The notes under the pieces are model-generated. The model had not been told where the DNA came from. It saw only the letters and a program-made list of their open reading frames with translations, and did no database searches. Below, in pieces: positions 46,134 through 53,155 of a stretch of 64,000 bases of DNA. Within the stretch, counting starts at the first letter, position 1. Each line of letters starts with the position of its first letter. The position numbers and the translations under genes were made by a program. Source of the DNA: a bacterium SCSIO 12643 (GTDB taxonomy: Bacteria; Bacteroidota; Bacteroidia; Flavobacteriales_G; Salibacteraceae). The stretch covers positions 124,001 to 188,000 of the forward strand of contig CP073750.1 of assembly GCA_024398135.1 (NCBI GenBank), written 5' to 3'.

Positions 46134-47026
46134 TCTCCTTGCTTATGAATTAAATCTCCTTTGGTTAATTGTTCTTGCGCTATATCAAAGGTCCCCGCAT
46201 AGATTTCCCCTTGATAATTGATAATTTTCCCTTTTTGTTCGGCATCCCATCCGGATATATAAAACAACTCTGCTTTCGGGTCAAAGTAAATCAACATTTG
46301 CTCTTTATGCTTGTTGTTTACATGAATCAAAATCTTTTGATCTGTCTTGTTTCCTCTTAAAGTATACTGATAATCACCTAAAGCATATTCTTTTACACCA
46401 AAGATCCCCTCCTTAGGATAATCTAACATGATCACATTTTCCAACAATTTATTCTTACGGAATTTTCCCGCATCTGGATTTTTACCATCTCCAAATAGGC
46501 ATGCTCCAAATCCCCAATAATCTCCTTTAGAAAACTCACCCACGTATATATCCCCTCCGTAAATCACCGTAGCTCCCATTCCATTTAACTGGTCATCTTC
46601 ATAATATCCCAATCTGATTTCTTCAACTCTTCCTTCAGCATCTTTAGAAATCTGTACACCCAACCCCTTAAACGCACCTTCAAAAATCTCTCCGATATAC
46701 ATTTGTCCATTCCCAAAGCTATACGTTCCATAACCGTGCGGCACATTACCTACAAATGTGCCTTCATACCAGGAACCATCTTTATATTTCATGGTACCAA
46801 AACCCTCTGCAATATCATTTTTAAATTCCCCGATATACACCAAATCTTCCTTGGTTAATGTGCCTTTGAACTTTTCCCCATTTCTGAATTCACCTTCGAA
46901 TATATATCCACAATCACATTTAAATTTTCCGAAACCATTTTCACAATCTCCTTCTAAACATTGTGCATTTACTGCAAACGAAAGCAACACAAGTAAAACA
47001 CTCCACAACCCATTTATATATTTCAT
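46130..47026 (-). CDS. MORN-repeat exported protein
   Basis: 298 residues. Signal peptide MKYINGLWSVLLVLLSFAVNAQ. About seven MORN-type repeats (YIGEFKNDIAEGFGTMKYKDGS, YEGTFVGNVPHGYGTYSFGNGQ) fill residues 35-190. A C-terminal beta domain follows. MORN repeats bind lipids or proteins at membranes. Start is the ATG at 47024-47026; a TTG twelve bases upstream is less likely. Coupled by a 4-base overlap to the paraoxonase-like gene, hinting at a functional pair at the envelope. Confidence 0.85.
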   Translation of the reverse strand: MKYINGLWSVLLVLLSFAVNAQCLEGDCENGFGKFKCDCGYIFEGEFRNGEKFKGTLTKEDLVYIGEFKNDIAEGFGTMKYKDGSWYEGTFVGNVPHGYGTYSFGNGQMYIGEIFEGAFKGLGVQISKDAEGRVEEIRLGYYEDDQLNGMGATVIYGGDIYVGEFSKGDYWGFGACLFGDGKNPDAGKFRKNKLLENVIMLDYPKEGIFGVKEYALGDYQYTLRGNKTDQKILIHVNNKHKEQMLIYFDPKAELFYISGWDAEQKGKIINYQGEIYAGTFDIAQEQLTKGDLIHKQGE

Positions 47027-47103
47027 CTTTGTTATCAACTAATTAACAGTCTGATTCTAAAAACTCATTTCTGCTATCCAAAATGAAGCCACTAAATTAT
47101 AAC

Positions 47104-47111
47104 TATGTTTG
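47104..47111 (+). promoter_or_regulatory. Candidate -7 element (TATGTTTG) of the HEPN-like gene
   Basis: TATGTTTG matches TAnnTTTG, 25 bases before the ATG at 47137. No correctly spaced -33 TTG is visible. Confidence 0.35.
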
Positions 47112-47136
47112 TAAAGAACATCCCCAATAGCAACAT

Positions 47137-47913
47137 ATGGATATCAGACAGACATTATTAGATACAGAAATGATTATGAAAGATTTTATCAGCATGATCA
47201 TTACTGAAAGTTGGGGGAAAAACTGGATGACCGAAAGTGGTTTATCAGAAGAGCGTCTCAAACAGCTGAATCAAATCCGTTTGGGATATGAAGAGGAGTT
47301 CAATCCAATCACTACAGAAGGTCGTTTATTGAACTACTGTAATTTCATGGATTTAATTACTATTATTGATACCCATTGGAATAATCAGTTTGAAATTGCT
47401 TTTGGAGAATTGGATAATCTGAAGGCTTATCTTAAAACCTTACAAAAATTTCAAAATCCGGATGCTTTTAAACGTCCGTTACTCAGTTTTGAAAAACACT
47501 TTATCCTTGGGGTCACTGGTACCATTAGAAATAATATAGCCGTATACCGCACCTGGAAAGAAGTAGGGAAAGATGGTTTCCCGGTAATTGATTCGGTACA
47601 GGACAATTTTGCCAACCTCTGGACCATGGGGTCTCCCAAAAAACTAAAAACACAACTTTCTTTATCTGTAGGTGATCAATTGGAATTTATTATTCTAGCC
47701 ACTGATCCTAAAGATGAAGAATTAGAATACCGTTTGTTCCGTCAAAAATGGCAAACCGGAAATGTGATCCAATATACCATAAAACAAAGTGACCTGGGAA
47801 AAGATATCTCTTTCCATATTGGTGTAAGAAGTCGCAGAAAACATCATGCATATCCATTGGGATATGATGATCGGGTTACTTTTGAGTATCATATTTTGCC
47901 CAGTGGAGAATAA
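47137..47913 (+). CDS. Swt1-type HEPN domain protein
   Basis: 258 residues. The N-terminal 150 are helical and match the Swt1-like HEPN pattern: an opening LRDFI-type helix, LITIIDTHW, NPDAFKRPLLSFEKHFILGVTGTIRNNI. The usual HEPN RNase motif R-x(4-6)-H is not present; the IRN is followed by IAVYR. The C-terminal 90 residues look like a small Ig/cadherin-type beta domain (LATDPKDEELEYRLF). It is cytoplasmic, stands alone with its own promoter, and ends 3 bases from the convergent MscS gene. RNA-binding or a scaffolding role is possible; family call is from memory of the pattern. Confidence 0.65.
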   Translation: MDIRQTLLDTEMIMKDFISMIITESWGKNWMTESGLSEERLKQLNQIRLGYEEEFNPITTEGRLLNYCNFMDLITIIDTHWNNQFEIAFGELDNLKAYLKTLQKFQNPDAFKRPLLSFEKHFILGVTGTIRNNIAVYRTWKEVGKDGFPVIDSVQDNFANLWTMGSPKKLKTQLSLSVGDQLEFIILATDPKDEELEYRLFRQKWQTGNVIQYTIKQSDLGKDISFHIGVRSRRKHHAYPLGYDDRVTFEYHILPSGE

Positions 47914-47916
47914 TCA

Positions 47917-48984
47917 CTAGTCTTCTTTTTTTGTATAAATAGTTTGTGTGGGGAAAGCCATTTCCAATCCGTTGGCATTAAATTCTTTTAGAATTTTTAG
48001 ATTCATTCCTGATCTTACACCTAAGATATCAGCACCTTTCCGGATATAGTAGATAAATGTAATTCCTAAAGAGAAATCTCCGAAATCTGTAAACGCAATA
48101 TGCCTTACTTCGTCTACTCCCTCAGTTGTTTTATGGATATCATCTAATATAGACATTGCCTGTTCCATTTGCTCTGGTGTTGTATCATAAGTCAGCCCCA
48201 GATTCATTACCACTTTCCTGGTAGGCTCCAATGTTACATTTTCTACCATCCCATCCGTAAACTTTGAATTTGGAATGGTGACAGTTCTTCCCTCTAAGGT
48301 TTTTAAACGCGTACTTCTTAGACCTATTTCAGTTACGGTTCCATCAAAACCATTGATTTTGATTCGATCATTAATCTTAAAAGGTTTGTCTGTAAATATG
48401 GTAAATCCACCAAAAATATTGGAGATTGAATCTTTAGCCGCCATTGCAAATGCCAAACCACCAATACCCATACCCGCTATAATCGCGCTTACATTATAAC
48501 CGGCATTATTTAATGCTACAATAACACCTAAAATCCAGATCACCGTACGTACCCCTTTTTGAACCACGGGTAACAATTGATCATCAAAATCACTTTCGGT
48601 CTTTTCCGCCATAGGTAACAAATACTTTTCTATTACGGCATCTATCAAACGTACCAATAACCACGTAGCTCCTACTGTTACAATAAAATAGTATACCGCA
48701 CCAATCATATCATCAATAGCATCTGTAAAATGTAAACGTTCCAAACCATACCAGCTGGCTAAAACAGCAACTATAAACACGGACGGTTCTTTACTGGCCT
48801 TTAATAAAAGGTCATCTAATGATGAAGCCGTTTTTTGGGTAAATGACTCCGCGATCTTATTTAAAAACCAATGAAATATTCTAGCAATAATGACTGCTCC
48901 AAATATCATGGACAAGCTTATCGCCCAGTTTTCTAACGTATTGTGATAAAATTCTCTTGACAAAAATTCTTGTAATCCTTCCAT
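47917..48984 (-). CDS. MscS-type mechanosensitive ion channel
   Basis: 355 residues. Three to four N-terminal membrane helices, with the pore-lining TM3 (GYNVSAIIAGMGIGGLAFAMAAKDSISNIFGG, about 165-196) rich in Gly and Ala, then the cytoplasmic beta domain (DRIKINGFDGTVTEIGLRSTRL, TIPNSKF) and a C-terminal cage. Such channels open on osmotic down-shock to release solutes. It begins two bases after the glutamine amidotransferase stop and is probably co-transcribed with it. Confidence 0.92.
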   Translation of the reverse strand: MEGLQEFLSREFYHNTLENWAISLSMIFGAVIIARIFHWFLNKIAESFTQKTASSLDDLLLKASKEPSVFIVAVLASWYGLERLHFTDAIDDMIGAVYYFIVTVGATWLLVRLIDAVIEKYLLPMAEKTESDFDDQLLPVVQKGVRTVIWILGVIVALNNAGYNVSAIIAGMGIGGLAFAMAAKDSISNIFGGFTIFTDKPFKINDRIKINGFDGTVTEIGLRSTRLKTLEGRTVTIPNSKFTDGMVENVTLEPTRKVVMNLGLTYDTTPEQMEQAMSILDDIHKTTEGVDEVRHIAFTDFGDFSLGITFIYYIRKGADILGVRSGMNLKILKEFNANGLEMAFPTQTIYTKKED

Positions 48985-48986
48985 TA

Positions 48987-49553
48987 TTAAGTCATTTTAA
49001 TCCAGTTCTCTAACATTTTATTTCCCTGTGGTGTCATTACCGATTCCGGGTGAAATTGTACGCCATACAACGGCCACTCTCTATGTTGAATTGCCATCAC
49101 TACATCGGTTTCATCTTCTGCTAACTTTTGAAAACAAACGGGTAATTCATTGGTGCGTATTCCCCAGGAATGATATAACCCTACCTCCTCCTTTGAATCT
49201 AATCCATTGAACAAGGACTGATGATGGGTAATTTTTATCTGTTTGGACTCACCATGTCTTACAGGTTCTAAATTAATCAGTTCTCCACCAAAAAATTCTA
49301 TTAAAGCCTGAAACCCCAAACATACCCCCAACATTGGGATTTTGTCATGATATTCACGGATAACATCCATCATCAATCCCGCCTCATCCGGTAATGCCGG
49401 ACCCGGTGAAAAAATTATTTTATCAAATGATGCAACATCTGAAATATTAAACCGGTCATTACGCCAAACAACCAGTTCATCAACCATTGGTTCAATGGCA
49501 TGAACCAAGTTAAATGTAAATGAATCGTAATTATCGATAAGTAAAATACGCAC
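48987..49553 (-). CDS. Glutamine amidotransferase of anthranilate/aminodeoxychorismate synthase (TrpG/PabA type)
   Basis: 188 residues of class I glutamine amidotransferase. The catalytic triad is visible: Cys78 in MLGVCLGFQ, His168 and Glu170 in VQFHPES. It supplies ammonia to a chorismate-using partner (for folate or tryptophan). RILLIDNYDSFTFNL at the N-terminus is diagnostic. It starts at GTG (49551-49553), which the conserved N-terminus supports. No partner pabB or trpE is adjacent, so PabA versus TrpG is not resolved; standing alone outside a trp operon favours PabA. Confidence 0.9.
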   Translation of the reverse strand: MRILLIDNYDSFTFNLVHAIEPMVDELVVWRNDRFNISDVASFDKIIFSPGPALPDEAGLMMDVIREYHDKIPMLGVCLGFQALIEFFGGELINLEPVRHGESKQIKITHHQSLFNGLDSKEEVGLYHSWGIRTNELPVCFQKLAEDETDVVMAIQHREWPLYGVQFHPESVMTPQGNKMLENWIKMT

Positions 49554-49696
49554 GATGCAAAAGAATAAAATCTATTTGCTTGATAAACATGAAAAATACA
49601 ATAGTTTAAAAATTGTTAACGAAAACTAAAATTTTTACAGTCACATCAATTATACGTATCTTCACGCTGCCTATCTCTATCTAAACATCCAGTATT

Positions 49697-50044
49697 ATGA
49701 AAATTACATCTCTACTCCTCGTCTCTTTTTTAATCTTAAGTGTGGGTGCCATTGCCGGAACCAATGATAAATCTGAATATTTTATTTGTCACTTTAATAA
49801 ATGCTTCACCGAATTTGAGCTGGATGAACTCAAAGAAGATGGATTTCATGTGTTCGAACAGGACAGCACTTCTAACATTGTTTATGTAAAAGCAAAAAAG
49901 AATCATGCCCAGTTTTCAAAACAACTTAAAGAAAAAATGAAGGAATTGATCATGGTTGATAAAAACGGTAACCGTACATATATCGTAGAAACCGTTACTG
50001 AAGATTCACCGGAATTCCTTAAGCTCTTCTTCAACTTTATATAG
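49697..50044 (+). CDS. Small secreted protein, tandem paralogue 1
   Basis: 115 residues with a signal peptide (MKITSLLLVSFLILSVGAIAG). The mature part has SEYFICHFN, FHVFEQD, YVKA, a Lys-rich helix, TYIVETVTE, and a hydrophobic aromatic end SPEFLKLFFNFI that is identical in the next paralogue. No recognised family. It has its own terminator. Possibly an envelope-associated protein with a membrane-inserting tail; function unknown. Confidence 0.75.
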   Translation: MKITSLLLVSFLILSVGAIAGTNDKSEYFICHFNKCFTEFELDELKEDGFHVFEQDSTSNIVYVKAKKNHAQFSKQLKEKMKELIMVDKNGNRTYIVETVTEDSPEFLKLFFNFI

Positions 50045-50066
50045 TAAAACCTTTTTTCATAATATG

Positions 50067-50095
50067 AAGCGGATGATTTCTCATCCGCTTTTTTT
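50067..50095 (+). terminator. Rho-independent terminator after paralogue 1
   Basis: Ten-bp stem AAGCGGATGA/TCATCCGCTT with loop TTTC, followed by a T run. It separates the two tandem paralogues into different transcripts. Confidence 0.88.
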
Positions 50096-50262
50096 ATGCC
50101 CTAAACTTTAACTACACCTATATAAACCATCTTATTTCAGCGTTTTACAATCCCTCCGGTTTCCCCTTAGTTTAAATTGTACCGTTAGAATTTTCTTCCC
50201 TACCATTCATCCAACACATTTTACCATTAATCATATTAAATTAAAAAAATACACTACTATGT

Positions 50263-50295
50263 TTTGCATAGTACCTTCTTTTAGACATATATTTG
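50263..50295 (+). promoter_or_regulatory. Candidate -33/-7 promoter of paralogue 2 and PadR-PspC genes
   Basis: TTTG at 50263-50266 and TATATTTG at 50288-50295, separated by 21 bases, match the Bacteroidota consensus spacing. It lies 62 bases before the ATG at 50358. Confidence 0.6.
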
Positions 50296-50357
50296 CATAA
50301 CCAATTAATAGTTATAGCAAAATACTATACAAAAAAAACAAACTAAAACATAAAAGG

Positions 50358-50705
50358 ATGAAAACAATTACTACAATAATCATGGCAACACTCATCTTGG
50401 CCTTCACCAGCCATGCCGGGTCTGTCAGTAATTCTTCCGAATATTTTATATGTCATTTTAATGATTCTATTTCAAATTCGGATATAGACGAATTAAATCA
50501 ACAAGGCTTTCAGGTATTCGAACAAGACACTCAAAATCTTGTTTTATATGTAAAAGCTCAAGCCTCTGCCCGATTCACAGAATACTTAATGAAGAGAATG
50601 AAATCACTGGTGCAGGTGGATCAAAACGGACAAAAAACATACATCGTTGAACAAGTAACGGAAAGCTCCCCGGAATTTCTAAAACTATTCTTCAACTTTA
50701 TATAA
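50358..50705 (+). CDS. Small secreted protein, tandem paralogue 2
   Basis: 115 residues, signal peptide MKTITTIIMATLILAFTSHAG. Shares SEYFICHFN, VFEQD, YVKA, VDQNGQKTYIVE and the identical 12-residue end SPEFLKLFFNFI with the gene 313 bases upstream, so the pair arose by tandem duplication. It lies 42 bases before the PadR gene with no terminator between, so it probably shares its transcript. Function unknown; the link suggests an envelope-stress role (inference). Confidence 0.75.
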   Translation: MKTITTIIMATLILAFTSHAGSVSNSSEYFICHFNDSISNSDIDELNQQGFQVFEQDTQNLVLYVKAQASARFTEYLMKRMKSLVQVDQNGQKTYIVEQVTESSPEFLKLFFNFI

Positions 50706-50747
50706 TTTGAAAATGAAGTATCATAATAAACTATCAAAACCAATCGC

Positions 50748-51080
50748 ATGAAGATAGAAAACACAAAAGCACAAATGCGAAAAGGGGTTTTAGAGTATTG
50801 CATTTTATTGTTTATCAAAGACAATGAATTATACCCTTCGGAAATCATTGCCAAACTAAAAGAATCAAAACTGATTGTTGTAGAAGGTACATTGTATCCC
50901 CTTTTAACAAGATTGAAAAATGCGGGTATTCTCACTTACAGGTGGGAAGAGTCAACATCGGGACCACCACGTAAATACTATAGTTTAACTCCGATTGGAG
51001 AAACTTTTACCAGTGAGCTGTCAGCCACCTGGGACGGATTAGAAAAAGCAGTTAAATCGGCACAAAAAAGAAATAAATAA
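50748..51080 (+). CDS. PadR-family transcriptional regulator
   Basis: 110 residues, winged-helix regulator. The PadR signature is visible: GVLEYCILLFIKD..LYPSEIIAKL, then VVEGTLYPLLTRLKNAGILTYRWEES, ending GPPRKYYSLTPIGE. Small-type PadR proteins with a short C-terminal helix dimerise and often repress their own operon. It is followed 18 bases later by the PspC-domain gene, a common pair in Bacteroidota. Confidence 0.92.
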   Translation: MKIENTKAQMRKGVLEYCILLFIKDNELYPSEIIAKLKESKLIVVEGTLYPLLTRLKNAGILTYRWEESTSGPPRKYYSLTPIGETFTSELSATWDGLEKAVKSAQKRNK

Positions 51081-51098
51081 CCTGACAATTATTTTAAA

Positions 51099-52868
51099 AT
51101 GAAAAAGACATTAACAATAAATCTAGGCGGATTGGTATTTAATATCGATGATGACGCTTTTGTAGTCCTAAAAGGCTACCTCGACACCATAAAGGGATAC
51201 TTCGATAATTCTGAAGGTCGTGATGAAATTATGACTGATATTGAATCCAGAATCGCAGAAATGCTTCAGGAGAAAATGCACGGTGGTAAAGAAGTGGTTA
51301 ACACCAACGATATCAACGATGTGATCTCTGTAATGGGACAACCTGAAGATTATATTTCGGAAGATGAAATGGAGGATGCTACACACACCGCTGGGTCATC
51401 TAACTCAGGTTCTTATCAGGAAAGAAAGAGAAATACATATACTAAAAGAAGGTTATTTAGAGATACTGATGACAACATGATCGGTGGTGTGGCTTCAGGA
51501 ATTGGATATTACTTTGGAATTGATCCATTGTGGATTCGCTTACTGTTCGTCATTGCCTTCTTTGCCGGATTGTCAGGTGGTTTAATCTATATCATCTTAT
51601 GGATCATCATGCCAGAGGCACGTACCTCATCTGAAAAGCTCGCCATGCGTGGCGAGCCTGTCACCTTTGACAATATAGGAAAAACCGTGGAAGAAGAAAT
51701 TCGAAACGTAAAAAAAAAGCTCAACAATTTAGACGAAAACCACGTTAGAAGACATTCAAGCAGCATTCATTCCGCCTTTTCCCGCCTGGGACATTTTATA
51801 GTTAGCATATTAAAATTTGCACTTAAAGCAATTGGGAAAATTTTAGGATTCTTTTTTATCCTATTTGGCGGAATGATTTTAATTTCAATTTTGTTTGGCA
51901 CCTTCGCCCCTATCAACAATGTGTTCTTTGACTCCAACGATGAAGTAGTTGGCTATAACTTAATGGAACTTTCCAGTTTATTCTTCTCCTCAGGAGGTGA
52001 TTTCTGGATGTCTGTTTTCGGTAGTGTATTACTTATCGGAATTCCTTTCTTAGCATTATTATTTGCTGGGTTCACATTGCTATTCAACACACGTCTTCCT
52101 AAATATACCGGATTAGCAATGGCTGGAGCCTGGGTATTGGGAATCATCCTTACTTCTATTGGAGGTATGCGTACCGGAATGGACTTCACTAAAGAATCTT
52201 CCATTTCAGAAGTTCAAACTTTAAGTCACGTGGCCAACGATACTTTCTACTTTGATATTCTGGACGACAGACAAATCGTAAAACGTTCTAAACATGACAG
52301 AGCTTACGATGAGTTTTTCAAAATGCGCGATGGCGAATTGACCATTGACGGAATTGAAGTAGATGTGTTAAGATCAAATACCACCTATCCGGAGATTGAG
52401 ATCATCAAAGGTGCACGAGGAAGGTCTTTTGAAGTCGCTGATGATAGAGCTGAGAACATCAATTTCTCAGTAGTTCAGGATTCTAACGTAATCAAAATCA
52501 ATCCTTATTTCAACATTGATGTGGAAGATAAATGGAGAAATCAAAACGTAAAAGTGAATCTGTATTTACCGGTTGGAAAAACGATTTTCATTCCTAAGAG
52601 CTATAAATATTTGATTTACGATATCCAGAACTACCACGATACTTATGATCGTAATATGGTTGAGTTATACTGGACTATGACCGATTCAGGATTGGTTTCA
52701 CCAAAAATCATGGAACAGGAGAAGTTAGAAATGGAAGATCTGGAAGCATTAGAACTTCGAGAACTTGAGCGCAAACTGGAAGAAGGAGTTGAAAAACTCG
52801 AAAAGCTTGAAAAATTAGAAGTTACGGTTACTGCGGATGATGAAGAACATACGCTCACTATCGAATAA
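51099..52868 (+). CDS. PspC-domain envelope protein
   Basis: 589 residues. An N-terminal soluble domain (about 1-90) reads DIESRIAEMLQEKM and DVISVMGQPEDYI. A PspC domain (about 115-175: RLFRDTDDNMIGGVASGIGYYFGIDPLWIRLLFVIAFFAGLSGGLIYIILWI) follows, then three or more further membrane segments (about 240-370). A C-terminal beta-rich domain (about 390-560) ends in a Glu/Lys/Leu-rich tail. PspC proteins respond to membrane stress; in Bacteroidota this long form accompanies PadR. Operon with the PadR gene and probably with paralogue 2. Terminator follows. Confidence 0.88.
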   Translation: MKKTLTINLGGLVFNIDDDAFVVLKGYLDTIKGYFDNSEGRDEIMTDIESRIAEMLQEKMHGGKEVVNTNDINDVISVMGQPEDYISEDEMEDATHTAGSSNSGSYQERKRNTYTKRRLFRDTDDNMIGGVASGIGYYFGIDPLWIRLLFVIAFFAGLSGGLIYIILWIIMPEARTSSEKLAMRGEPVTFDNIGKTVEEEIRNVKKKLNNLDENHVRRHSSSIHSAFSRLGHFIVSILKFALKAIGKILGFFFILFGGMILISILFGTFAPINNVFFDSNDEVVGYNLMELSSLFFSSGGDFWMSVFGSVLLIGIPFLALLFAGFTLLFNTRLPKYTGLAMAGAWVLGIILTSIGGMRTGMDFTKESSISEVQTLSHVANDTFYFDILDDRQIVKRSKHDRAYDEFFKMRDGELTIDGIEVDVLRSNTTYPEIEIIKGARGRSFEVADDRAENINFSVVQDSNVIKINPYFNIDVEDKWRNQNVKVNLYLPVGKTIFIPKSYKYLIYDIQNYHDTYDRNMVELYWTMTDSGLVSPKIMEQEKLEMEDLEALELRELERKLEEGVEKLEKLEKLEVTVTADDEEHTLTIE

Positions 52869-52947
52869 CATTCATTATTCTTGGGTCTATTTTATTAGTT
52901 GTTAAATTACGTTTGGTCAGGCAAACAAATTCTAGACGAGAATATGT

Positions 52948-52980
52948 AAAAGGCTACTTCTTAGTGAAGTAGCCTTTTTT
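52948..52980 (+). terminator. Rho-independent terminator of PadR-PspC operon
   Basis: Twelve-bp stem AAAGGCTACTTC/GAAGTAGCCTTT with loop TTAGT and a T run, 80 bases after the PspC-domain stop. Confidence 0.9.
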
Positions 52981-53115
52981 ATTTTAAATCCATTTTTTCA
53001 GCCTTTTTCATCTAAAAAATCAAAACCTCCTCTCCAATCAATTTTGAGTTAAATAACTGATTACAAACGTACAACTCTATCCTACGGAAACTCTTTATAT
53101 ATGCCGAAAATGCAT

Positions 53116-53123
53116 TACTTTTG
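53116..53123 (+). promoter_or_regulatory. Candidate -7 element (TACTTTTG) of the E1 gene
   Basis: TACTTTTG matches TAnnTTTG, 32 bases before the E1 ATG at 53156. No correctly spaced -33 TTG. Confidence 0.35.
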
Positions 53124-53155
53124 CAACTCGTAAAAACCTATAAAAATTGGCATAT

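Larger units (their letters stand above)
50045..50357. other. Intergenic region between the two paralogues
   Basis: 313 bases with the terminator (50067-50095) on the left and the promoter of paralogue 2 (50263-50295) on the right. No other gene is seen. Confidence 0.5.

Noticed and set aside
47137-47913. HEPN toxin of a HEPN-MNT module
   Set aside because: No MNT nucleotidyltransferase gene adjoins, and the catalytic His of HEPN RNases is not visible.
49697-50705. Toxin-antitoxin pair
   Set aside because: Both proteins have signal peptides and are paralogues of each other, with a terminator between them; no antitoxin-like partner is present.
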